64,000 nt of DNA from Lactifluus volemus. Taxonomy: Eukaryota; Basidiomycota; Agaricomycetes; Russulales; Russulaceae. Under the pieces are notes generated by a model. The model made no database searches and was not told the DNA's origin. It saw only the letters and a program-made list of their open reading frames with translations. The stretch spans positions 1 to 64,000 of the forward strand of contig WTXI01000091.1 of NCBI GenBank assembly GCA_022376515.1. Reading direction: 5' to 3'. Within the stretch, counting starts at the first letter, position 1; each line of letters starts with the position of its first letter. Positions 34,205 to 45,154 of this stretch are shown here, in pieces. The position numbers and the translations under genes are program-made.

Positions 34205-37106
34205 ATGCCCGCCACCTCGGCTCACTGCTGAGTAACGTGACGTCATCTGATCAGACGCGTCCCATCGTTCCTCTCCACACCTCATTCCGCGACTTCCTAA
34301 CAAGTAAAAAGAGCAATGAATTCCACGTCGACCTTAGGGATTCGCACCGTGAATTGGCACATTCGTGCCTTGGATTAATGGTCGACAAACTCAAGTTCAA
34401 CATTTGCGAACTGGAGTCGTCATATCTTGCGAACAGCGATGTTCCAGACATTGAATCTCGAATTTCTAAGCACCTTCCACCTGGATTATCGTATTCCTGC
34501 GTTTTCTGGGAAGCTCATTTAGAACGTGTTGTTTTCGAGCAAGACCTTTTCGTGAAATTTCGATCCGTGTTCGAGACGAAGTTTCTGTTTTGGTTGGAAG
34601 TGCTTAGCGTCAAGAGCAAAGTGAATGTTGCTTCACCAGCGTTGTCATCTTTGAAGACATGGTTGTGTTCTGACCAGAGGAAGGTATGTACGTCCCATAA
34701 TTGAATATCTCGTGTAGTGATTGTCGCATAAAATCGCAGCAGTCTTCCCGAACGGAAATGGAAAACTTCGTAGCATTTGTGAATGACGCATCTAAATTTG
34801 TGCGATATTTCGGGAAGGCTATTGCAAGGAGCGTTCCACATATATATATATCAGCACTGCCATTCGCGCCAACCTCTTCCTACGTTGTGAAACGTTATCT
34901 TGGCCAATTTTCTCACACGTTCTCCTTGGAACGCGGGAAGTTGACTCATTGGCCAGCACTGGAGATGACCATTCCGGCACATAGAGAATCAGTCAACTCT
35001 GTTGCATTTTCACCAGATGGGCGTCGCATTGCCTCGGGATCACGCGACAGTACGATTCGGGTGTGGGATGCTACAACCGGGGATGCCGTAGCGGGTCCAT
35101 TTACTGGACACACTGATGGCGTGTATTCCGTTATATTCTCGCCAGACGGGCAACGCATCGCTTCGGCCTCGGACGATGGTACGATTCGGGTGTGGGATGC
35201 CGCAACCGGAGAAGTCGTAGCACGCCCATTCACCGGACACCCCGATTGGGTCAATTCTATTGCATTCTCACCGGACGGGCGGCGCATCGCCTCGGCCTCA
35301 ATAGGTTGCACCATTCTGGTATGGGGTATTGCGACAGGACAAGTGATATCTGGCCCGTTTACTGGTCACTCCGATCGGGTCAGATCTGTCACATTCTCTT
35401 CTGACGGGCAGCGTATTGCTTCCGCCTCGGACGACTTCACGGTTCGCGTGTGGGATGCCGCGACAGGGGATATTGTAGCAGGTCCATTTACTGGTCACAC
35501 CGACGCGGTCAGATCCGCAACATTCTCTCCAGACGGAAAGCGCATCGCTTCGGCCTCGCGGGATCGCACGATCCGTGTGTGGGATGCCACAACGGGAGCG
35601 GTCGTAGCGGGCCCATTCACTGGACACACGGATAAAGTCAACTCTGCCAAATTTTCGCCTGACGGGCAGTTCATCGCTTCGGTCTCAGACGACGGCACGA
35701 TTCGCGTGTGGGATGCAGCAACTGGAGAGGCTGTAGCAGGCCCGTTTACTGATCACCTTGATCAGGTATATTCTGTTGCATTCTCCCCAGATGGCCAGCG
35801 CCTTGTCTCGGCCTCATTCGACTGCACCATTCGTGTGTGGGGTGTCGCAACCAAGGAGACCATGACAGGCCCCTTTACTGGACACACCAACTGGGTCTCA
35901 TGGATTGCATTTTCACCAGATGGCCAGCGCATCGCTTCGGCTTCGTACGATCACAGAATTTGCTTGTGGGATGTCACGACAGGAGAGGTCACCGCGGGCC
36001 CATTTACTGGACACGCCGATCGGGTCAGATCCGTTGCATTCTCACCAGACGGGCGGCGCATTGCTTCGGCTTCACATGACGTCACGATTCGCGTGTGGGA
36101 TGCTTTAACAGGAGAGGTAGTAGCGGGCCCGTTTATTGGACATACCGATTGGATCAACGGTGTTGCATTTTCACCTGAGGGGGAGCGTGTTGCCTCGGCC
36201 TCGTATGATCACACAGTTCGGGTGTGGGATGCCGCGTCCGGAGAGATCGTAGCGGGCCCATTTACTGGACACACGGATACGGTCTATTCTGTTGCATTTT
36301 CTCCGGATGGCCATCACATCGCCTCTGGATCAAGAGATTGCACCATTCGTTTGTGGGATGTTGCAAAAGGAGAGGTTATAGGACACCCATTTATTGGACA
36401 CACAAGTTCGGTGTTTTCTGTTGCATTTTCTCCAGATGGGAAGCACATCGCTTCAGCCTCGAGTGACCACACGATTCGTGTGTGGGCTACCACAACAGGA
36501 GAGGCCATAGCGGGCCCATATACTGGCCACTCTCGCCCAGTATTCTCTGTTGCGTTCGCGCCGAATGGACAATGTATCGCTTCGGCCTCGCATGACCGTA
36601 CGATTCGCCTGTGGGATGTCACAACAGGAGAGCCCATAGCGTCTCCGTATATTGGACATACTGATCAAGTACTCTGTGTTGCATTCTCACCTGACGGGAA
36701 GCACATAGCGTCAGCTTCAGCTGACCGCACGGTTCGTCTATGGAATGCCCCATCAGGACTCGGAGAGGTGTCAAGCCCGATTCCTGGATATTCCAAATCG
36801 GTCGACCCTACGGTATCACCGGACGGGCAGCGTTCTCAAGTCACGGGCTCACAAGATCGCATGGTTCGTGTGGGGAAGGTCAGAATGGAGGATACTGAGA
36901 AGGTCGATTTTATGAACGAGTTTCTGGTTGATAGTGATGGGTGGATGTGTGGCGAAGAGGGCGAACTTCTGTTATGGATCCCCCAGATTCACCGGCCATA
37001 CTTTCATAGATTTAACACAGTCTGGATTGCGGGCAGACACGACACGTGGCTTGATATGACGAGCTTTGTCCACGGATCGAATTGGACTGCAGTACATGGT
37101 CCATAG
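34205..37106 (+). CDS. NLR copy B, 3' part: NACHT tail and intact WD40 propellers
   Basis: Begins inside the NACHT C-terminal part (HLGSLLSNVTSSDQTRPIV, ICELESSYLANSD) to about 34683, then an intron to 34740 and one uninterrupted exon. That exon has a lead segment (APHIYI-like VPHIYISALPFAP) and 14 WD40 repeats of about 43 residues (consensus like [22 protein letters not shown]). A degenerate fifteenth repeat and the conserved tail (DGWMCGEEGELLLWIP, FHRFNTVWIAGRHDTWLDM) follow. No internal stop over about 2.4 kb, in contrast to copies A and D. The 5' end is cut by the TIR element, so the nucleotide-binding core is lost. An ATG at 34165 or 34701 might still start a propeller-only protein. Confidence 0.8.
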
Positions 37107-38010
37107 TTTATCTAGAGAAGTACAGTCATGTGCTACTGTATGTTGTTTACGCATTTATGCATTTCAATAGCCGTGAATCCTTCCGCTCTAAATTTCCCTT
37201 TTTTCTACAATGTGCGTTTCTACTGACACCCCCAGCAGCCCATGCTTTGAAGCTTTCTGTTGATTCCTTGATCCTGATGACATGACAAACCACCCGCCTA
37301 GAATTTACGTTCTGTCCCCAATCAGCGCTCGATAAGACAAAAAGCTCCGCAAAAAATGATGCCGGGATAGCAGATGCTACGCATCGAGAAAGCAGCTGGC
37401 GCATCGTTAGTGCCTCTGCATATTTCTGGATATCCCGTTCTCACTGTGTGTAACTCAATTATACCAGCCAGCCCGTGCCTCATCGTCAGTCCTCAGCCTC
37501 GCCGGGCGAGCCTGCTGTCTATTGGTCCAATGGATCTCAGATCACATGACCTGTGTGCACGTTACCTCAGTTTGCACGTGATCTACCGGCTATGAGGAAT
37601 TCATGTCCTCAATCGCTTTCCTTTGCACTTTACTTAGGACCCATAGATTGATGAGATGCTCTCGTATTATACACGTGGATGTGATGTTCTGTGCTACCCT
37701 CAATGGAGTCGTTGGGCACTCATGACTCGGAGTCGCGGCACAACTTCACCCCTGTCAAGACGAAGACCAGCCTCAAGACCAGCCTAGAGCATCTTGTCAA
37801 GTTTGGATGGCTGATCTGATAGGGGAAATTAGGTTTCTTCTTGTTTGAAAGCTCAATAGCACGATAATACGCAGTTTCCGAGATCATCCAAGCAGCGGGA
37901 CACGTTTTTAAGAAACATCGACCGATCTTAATAACGTATCGGCTTTAGTTATATCGGTAACACGACAACAGGTATTTTGAGATAAAAGACGTAACCACGA
38001 ATGATTCTAT
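37107..38010. other. Convergent intergenic region between NLR copies B and C
   Basis: Holds the 3' ends of two genes transcribed towards each other. No gene, repeat boundary or terminal inverted repeat recognised. Confidence 0.5.
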
Positions 38011-41000
38011 TTAGATACCATGGTATACTGTAACCCAATCAAACCCGTGCACAAAGTTTGCCAGTTCAAGCCAAGTTTCGTATCTGCCTGCAATCCAGAC
38101 GGTATTGAACCTATGGAAATATGGTCGGTGAATCTGGGGAACCCACAGAAGAAGTTGTCCATCTTCCCCACACATCCACCCATCATTATTAATTAGAAAT
38201 TTGTTCATAAAATCGACCTTCTCAACATCTAGTCCGACCTTCTTCAGACTAATCGTGCGATCCCGTGAGGCTGTGATGTCCGGCGAGGATACAATAGAGT
38301 CGACAGATTTTGAGTATCCAGGAGATGGCCTTGCTAATGCTCTCATCGGGGTATCCCATAGGCGAATCGTGTGATCTTCCGAGGCTGAAGCAATGCACTG
38401 CCCGTCTGGTGAGAATGCGACACAAAACACCCGACCAGTGTGTCCTGTAACTGGGCACGCTATCGCCTCCCCTGTCGCTGAATTCCACACGCGAATCGTG
38501 CGATCGTATGAGGCCGAGGCAATAAGTTGCCCGTCAGGCGAGAACGCGACGGAATTGATCCTATCTGTATGTCCGGTGAATGGTGCCGCTACGACCTCTC
38601 CAGTTGCGGCATCCCACATGCGAACCGTGTTATCCGCCGAGGCCGAGGTGATGTGTTTCCCATCTGGAGAAAACGCGACAGACAAGACCGACTGAGTATG
38701 TCCGGTAAACGGGTCTGCTATGGCCTCTCCCTTTTCAGCATCCCACACACGAATTGTGTGATCTCGAGAGGCCGAAGCGATGTACTTCCCATCTGGGGAG
38801 AATGTAACAACATAGACCCGATCGGTGTGTCCGGTAAATGGGCCCATAACGACCGCTCCTGTGGCAGCGTCCCACATGCGAATGGTGCGATCACTTGAAG
38901 CCGAAGCAATATTCCGCCCGTCTGGCGAAAATGCGACTGACCAGACTTCATCAGTGTGTCCGGTAAACGGACCTGCTGCCATCGTTCCTGTTATGGCATC
39001 CCACACCCGAATTGTGCGATCTTCTGAGGCCGAGGCAATGTGTTGACTATCTGGCGAGAATGCAACCGAAAAAATACGACCGGTGTGTCCAGCAAACGGG
39101 TCCCCTGCGACCTGTCCTGTTGTGGCATACCACACGTAAATTGTGTGATCGTACGAGGCTGAGGCAATGCGCTGGCCATCTGGTGAGAATGCCACTGCGT
39201 AGGCCCAATTGGTGTGTCCAGTAAATGGGTCAACAACTACATCCGCCGTGGCACGCCACACACGAATCGTGCGATCGAACGATCCTGATGTGATGCGTTG
39301 TCCGTCTGGAGAGAACGCAACAGAAAGGACCTGATTGGTGTGTCCGATAAGGGGGCCTGCTACAACTTTTCCTGTCGCGGCATCCCACACGCGGATCGTG
39401 CCATCCAATGAGGCCGAGGAAATGAGCTGCCCATCTGGCGAGAAAGAAACAGAGGAGACCCGATCGGTGTGTCCAATGAATGGCCCCACTACGACTTCTC
39501 CTGTTGCAGCATCCCACACATGAACCATGCAATCGTTTGAGGCTGAGGCGATGAGCTTTCCGTCCGGTGAGAAAGCAACCAAGCGGACAGAGGCAGTGTG
39601 TCTGGTGAACGGGCCGGCTACAACCTCACCCGTGGCGGCATCCCACACGCGAATTGTGCAATCTCCTGAGGCTGAGGCGATGTGCCTCCCGTCTGGCGAG
39701 AATGCAACACTACTGACCCATTTGGTGTGTCCAGTAAATGGGCCTGCCACAACAGTTCCCTTTGCAACATCCCATACGCAAATGGTGCCATTTCCCAAGG
39801 CCGAGGCGATGCGTTCCCCGTCCGGAGAGTATGCTGCAAAAAAGACCATGGCTTGACTGGTAAACGGGCCTGCTGCGATCTCGCCTGTTGTAGCATCCCA
39901 CACCCGAATCGTATCATCCCTTGAGGCCGAGGCGATGTGCTGCCCGTCAGGAGAGAATGCAACAGAGCGGACTGGGGCAGTGTGTCCGATAAAAGGCCCC
40001 GCTACGAGCTCCCCCGTTGTGGCATCCCACACCCGAATCGTGCAATCGCGCGAGCCTGAGGCAATGCGCTTCCCATCCTGTGAGAACGCAACAAAGTCGA
40101 TTGGTTCTTCGTGTGCATGAATCGTCATTTCCAACGCGGGCCAATGAGATAGCTGCCCGCGTTCCAAGCACAACGTACGAGGGAATAGATGAAGATAATG
40201 TTTGAGGATGTGGGAAGAAGAGGGTGCGAATGGTAGCGCAGAGATGTAGATATGCGGCGCGCTCCTTGCCATGGGCATCCCAAAGTACCGCACAAACGCG
40301 GACGCATCATTCACAAATGCCAACAAATTCTCCACAGTTTGAGAAACCTGTTGCGATTTTATGAAATCGTCACCCAGGCCTTATTCAATGAGAAAAAGTA
40401 CACACCTTCCCCTGGTCAGACTGCAACCACCTCTTCAGAGACGACAATGCTGGTAAAGCAACGCTCACTTTGCTCTTGATGCTGAGCACTTCCAGCCAAA
40501 AGGGAAATTTGGTCTCGAACAGGGATCGAAGTTTCGTGAAGAGGCCATGCTCCAAAGCAGCATGTTCTAAGTGGTGGTCCACGAAAACGCAGGCATACGA
40601 TAGGGCAGGTGGGATGTGTTTCGAAATTCGAACGTTAAGGTCCAGGACATCGCTGTTCGCAAGGTATGATGACTCGAGTTCGCAAATGTTAAACTTGAGC
40701 TTGCCGAGCATCAAACTAAGGCAGGAATGCGCCAACTGACGATGGGCATCGTCAAGGTCCACATAAAACATATCGTTCTTCTTTCTGGTCAGAAAGTCAC
40801 GGAATGATGTATGGAGAGGAACGATGGGACGGGTTTGGTCCGATGAAGTCACGTTACTCAGCAGCGAGCCGAGGTGACGGAGCATTTCAAGAACAGAGTC
40901 AGAATCCTCGGCATCATCAATGGGGGTATGGCGACGCAAGGCGATTAAGGAATGTATGGAAAGCGGTTCGATTGCGGCAAGAAGCTGTCCCATGACCGAA

Positions 41001-43436
41001 CGAAATAGAATTTGCGCTTCTTGCGGTAAGAAGTACCCCTCGAGGATTTCTTTGTATAATTTGTCCAACGGATCTTGTCCCCTGCGATCTTGAGAGTGTC
41101 CTAACAGGCGCTGAACACACTTTTTCTTGCTGAATCCAAAACTAGCAGGAGGGCTATTTATGAACCCAGATGCAGCAGCAGCCCATTGGAACAAGCCCTC
41201 TGCCGCCTTTGCTAGTTCGGCACCATGGTCGTTGAACACGTCCCGAGAGAGTTTCTTCTGAAGATACAACCGAATATCTTGCTCCGTCTTGGCAGCCAGC
41301 TCAGTGTCATCCATGTAGAGCGTATCGACAGATGACGCTTTTGCGAATACAGGTTCGACGCCATCTTCCAGCCTTGAGGTGACGAATACGCGGAACTTTG
41401 ATGGGAGATCGACAAGATGTTCAGCAAGAAAGGTGTGTAATCCGACTTCGCCAATTGCATCTCCGCTTTCATCCAATGCGTCAATGACGACGAGAACCGG
41501 AACAGGTAGCGACAGGTTCTTCAGCGGTTCAACGAGGAGGGATTCGAAAAGTGTGCGATAATCTCGGGAATTGCGAAGAGAAGATTTATCCTTGATAACT
41601 CTCGCGAGGGTGTGTTTGAACGCAAGATTACGATCGGAGAGGTCACGGGCAATCGTCGTGAAGAGCTGGTAAGCTTCGTGCTTGGACTGCTCGCCCCGCA
41701 AAAAAGTGAAGTAAGAGGCGAGATACTTGTCGTCGAGGCGACGTGCAACCTCATGTGCAATTGAAGACTTTCCCGTGCCAGCCTGCCCAATGAGAACGAG
41801 CCCACGTTTAGATTCCGGATCCTCGACCCACTTGACAATATGGTCCAGGAAATCTTCTCGTGTGCCTGGAAGACATCGCCTCTCATCACCGAATTGCCAG
41901 CCCCCCCTATAAGGCAATTCTCTTATTTTTGCGTCCAACTCTGTGTGGCCCTTATCAGACCAACGATCCGACGATCTTGTCACTGTTAAAATTACGTACC
42001 AGCCTCCATTACAGTAACCTCGGTGGTTATAGCGGCATGGGTGAGGAAGCGGTCTCGCAATCGGATGAGGTTGGTGCGATACTGTGCTATTTTGCCATCA
42101 ACTGGGCCGAAGATATTCTTCAAAATCCGTTTTCCTGTAAACCACATGTTGGTAATGACCAACGAGAGAGACCAAGACGACGCACCAACTTGAACGTCCT
42201 CCGCATACAATGTGATAAATTCGGCACATTCGGTGACACATCTCAGCATGTTCTCTAGGATCGTTGCTTGCCTAGACTCTGGTCTGATGTCTCTTAAGGC
42301 GTCTGCCTCTTCCGCAAATTGAAATGCATCGAGCATCGCCTCAAGTAGTGTTTGGACGTTATCGTCACGCTGAACTTGCCGTAGCAAAGCCTGGAAGTAA
42401 GGTTAACAATGCCCCATGTCCTGGGAAAAGACACGGAGGCGCACCTCGGGTATCTTTGAGAGCGTGGCCCATGCTAGACTTGCAAAAGGGTTAAGCTGAA
42501 CAGCGAACGTTAACTCAGGGACGTGTAAACCAAAAAAGACACTGGGCATACCGCTGCAATTGGACTGACGGTGTCCATCACCCACTTGATAGCATTAACA
42601 GCACTTTTCCACGTAATCATCGCATCGATGGTGTCGACAGCTTCTTGGGCACGACGGATAGTGTCACGTGACATCGCGATCTGGCTTCCTGATATTTGCT
42701 GCGCAGCGGTACCACTCTCAATGGGACTCGTAGCACCCCCTTCAGTCACAGGGATAGCAACTGTAGAGTCCGGGCTGTTGACTACTCTAGTCAGAGAGGA
42801 ACTTGTGATTGCTGACGCGGCGATCATTAAGGATACTGTGGCTGACTCCCGGGTCTGTGTATTATTTCCAGCGTTGCCAAGAACGATATCAAGTTCTTCA
42901 ATGTAGAACGCTCAGCTAGAAAAATAAGGAATAATTCCAAGAACTAGACGAACCATCTCGGGGTTCACAGGTGATCTCCTGCCTTCCGATAAGGATGTCC
43001 GTCCCCATAGTCCTTTTCGCGTAAAGAGATATCGCGATACGGGAGGATGGTTGTACTGCGCTGCAGGAAACTCAGTTGTACGCAGGAACAAAAAAAAAAT
43101 TAGGACATTTCCCACAATGTGTCGACGTTCTCGTTCCATTCTACACGCCGTTGAGCCGCACTTCGGACAGATCGTGTCTGCCATCTTCTCTCCCCGTAAG
43201 TCACCGTAGCGTAAAATCGTCTGTGTCTCCAAAGGAGGGTTTTGAGACGGGGAACGTTGTGCGCTCTGAGGACTAACGAGACCAAACCGTTTTTTTAGTA
43301 AATTTGTCAGAGCCGAATCATAAAAGATTACTTTACCGGTCACTTGGAGACTTCGAGGAAGTGAGCTTGGTCGCATTTCGCTGACCTGAGCGCGACTGAT
43401 GGACCCTTCTCCAGCGGTTGAGTTCGGGACCATCAT
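38011..43436 (-). CDS. NLR copy C: intact C2-NACHT-WD40 STAND NTPase
   Basis: About nine exons and about 1,650 residues, all joining in frame with GT-AG introns. C2 domain (LRAHNVPRLKTLLWRHRRF, WNENVDTF, then ISLYAKRTMGTDILIG) at 43280-42960. The helical region (SRDTIRRAQEAVDTI, FASLAWATLSKIPE, LRQVQRDDNVQTLLEAM) runs to about 42000. NACHT domain: Walker A GQAGTGKS at 41788-41765, Walker B VLVVIDALDESGD near 41500, and a helical tail with HLGSLLSNVTSSD. After an intron at about 40400-40350 comes the propeller exon: 14 WD40 repeats plus a degenerate one, then a tail of about 60 residues (DGWMCGEDGQLLLWVP, FHRFNTVWIAGR). A cytosolic receptor: WD40 repeats likely sense a ligand, NACHT oligomerises, and the C2 domain may target membranes. 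The ATG at 43436 gives the longest exon leading into the C2 domain. Confidence 0.9.
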
Positions 43437-45154
43437 CTAGGGGATATTCTTAGTTAATGGTATGTGTAGGTAAAGACACGGAGGCAACCCTGCACCCCGG
43501 GTCCCACACGTTGCACCGAGGTGTTGCATCTTGTGGGAACAAACAACACACACCATTGACACGTTCCGAGCCCTTCTTGGCCACTGGCAGGCACTGCTCG
43601 CCGATTAACATTGTCAGCTTCCTCCATGTGTTTTGGAACAGTCGGATGAAGCGTGGTTAAGTGTTGAAAAGAAACTGAAATTCTGGGGTCAGTTTCAATG
43701 TCACGGAACTCGGAGAGAGAGGAGCTGTATAAACATAAACTCAGAATTATTACCCTTTTGCTTGCAATGTAAATTCTATTCGCTGTCCTCGCAAGCATTG
43801 AACTAGCCGTCGTTTGTCGTCGGGCCGTCAATAGCGGGCCATCACTCACGTGATGCCTGTATGAGTTCCGGCCCTTTCCGTCATCGGGGGTAAATCTCCG
43901 AGGTCTTCATCCCTATCTACAACGACGAATAAAGACAAATTATTTCTCTCCCACTCGGAATTCAACAGACATGATTGTTTTACCCGTGAGAAGTCAATCA
44001 ATGGTATGATCTCTCTCTTTCTCCTCGTAGAGTCCAGTAGTCGCGGCTTCGGGGTCCACTTCCAACGTGCTCGAAGTGTGCTCGAATTACAGGCACCTGA
44101 TGAGGGCGAAGGGCAAAAGACGGTCCTACTTCTTTCTCTTTCCGAGGAGGATGCAACCGCCTCCGTGGTAGGACCACCCTTTAGGTGTGTTCACCTGAGG
44201 TCAATACTAGTAAACTACGCGCGTGAATGAAGCGGTCCTCATGTTGGGCGCGGGCAATATCCCACGATGTCAGGCCCTGGCTTCCGACTCTCGACTCCGA
44301 GAACACGACCGACTCGGGACACCAGAGCCATGCAAGATATATGGTTTCGTGTGGCGTGGAATGTATGTATGTATATATTCGACAAAGTTTAATGTTTGTT
44401 GATTGGTTCCCACTGTATATGGGTAGAGACAAGTAACGTAAACGGTTGCCACACCATACAGTCCACCACGTTTTACTGATAACGCGTTTCCCCTGACTGC
44501 TTACACTACATGAACTTAACATGACACGGAGGAACTGACACGGAAACACCTTTAATATTCTCTGCATGGGGAAAAAAAGAGAGAAAAGAAAAAAACAGCT
44601 ACTTCACAACATGATCAAAAAAAAAAAGATGTCTGCTATACGAGTACTATCTCGGATGATGGCGATTGGATGGATGAAACGATGATCGGGATTTGATGAT
44701 TCATTGGTGGGTAACTAAGTAGGGTAAAAAAATAATTCGATGGATGCATTGATTGCGATTGCGAGACGAGGTGTCAAGTGAACGTGCGGGTGGGGTTGGG
44801 GTTTGGAGGGAGTAGGGAAAGAGGAAAATTTCCCAAATTCGAGGGCATAGCATTATGTTTGTTTGGCCTAGTTGTTGTTGTGGTGCGCGTAATGAGAATT
44901 AAGAGCAAGAGAGGGGAGGGGGGGGGGGGGGTATTTTCTTTTTTTTTACTGTAAATATATCAAAAACGAGCGACGGTGGGTTTGATGTAAACGATCGACG
45001 AAAGCGCAGGCGACAACTAGGCCGGCTGGCGGAGATAGAGAATAACATACGCATATAATGCGGACCAAAAGCTGCAATTTAAAAAGAATAAACTCTCAGT
45101 CCCGAGCCCAAGGATGTCGGCGGTGGGGGTGGATGGCGAGCAAGTGACGTCGTG
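43437..45154. other. Intergenic region
   Basis: 43440-43850 presumably carries the NLR C promoter (minus strand). The rest has no recognised gene. Low-complexity spots: a 14-base G run at about 44918-44931, A runs near 44570-44630, and TGTATGTATGTATATA near 44360. Confidence 0.45.

Larger units (their letters stand above)
30580..34208. mobile_element. TIR element with TTAAG-rich ends and captured host gene fragments
   Basis: The first 27 bases (GCATCAGCAAAATGTCCGAG followed by CAGCTTA) are repeated perfectly inverted at 34182-34208. Inside each end lies an array of TTAA-centred repeats. The 3.6-kb interior holds fragments of an importin and of a DEAH-box helicase with intron remains, plus unrecognised coding-like sequence. 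No transposase is seen. The eight bases outside (gcgccact and ccgccacc) agree at 6 of 8 positions, too weak to call a target duplication. The right flank is NLR sequence and the left is not, so the locus was rearranged. Superfamily undecided (hAT or KDZ possible). Confidence 0.7.

Noticed and set aside
30572..34216. 8-bp target duplication around the TTAAG-rich element (gcgccact / ccgccacc)
   Set aside because: Two of eight bases differ, and the left flank is not NLR sequence as it would have to be after a simple insertion.
34205..40350. Assembly artefact creating a mirrored copy of one NLR gene
   Set aside because: Copies B and C differ throughout (repeat residues, linker and tail), so they are separate paralogues.
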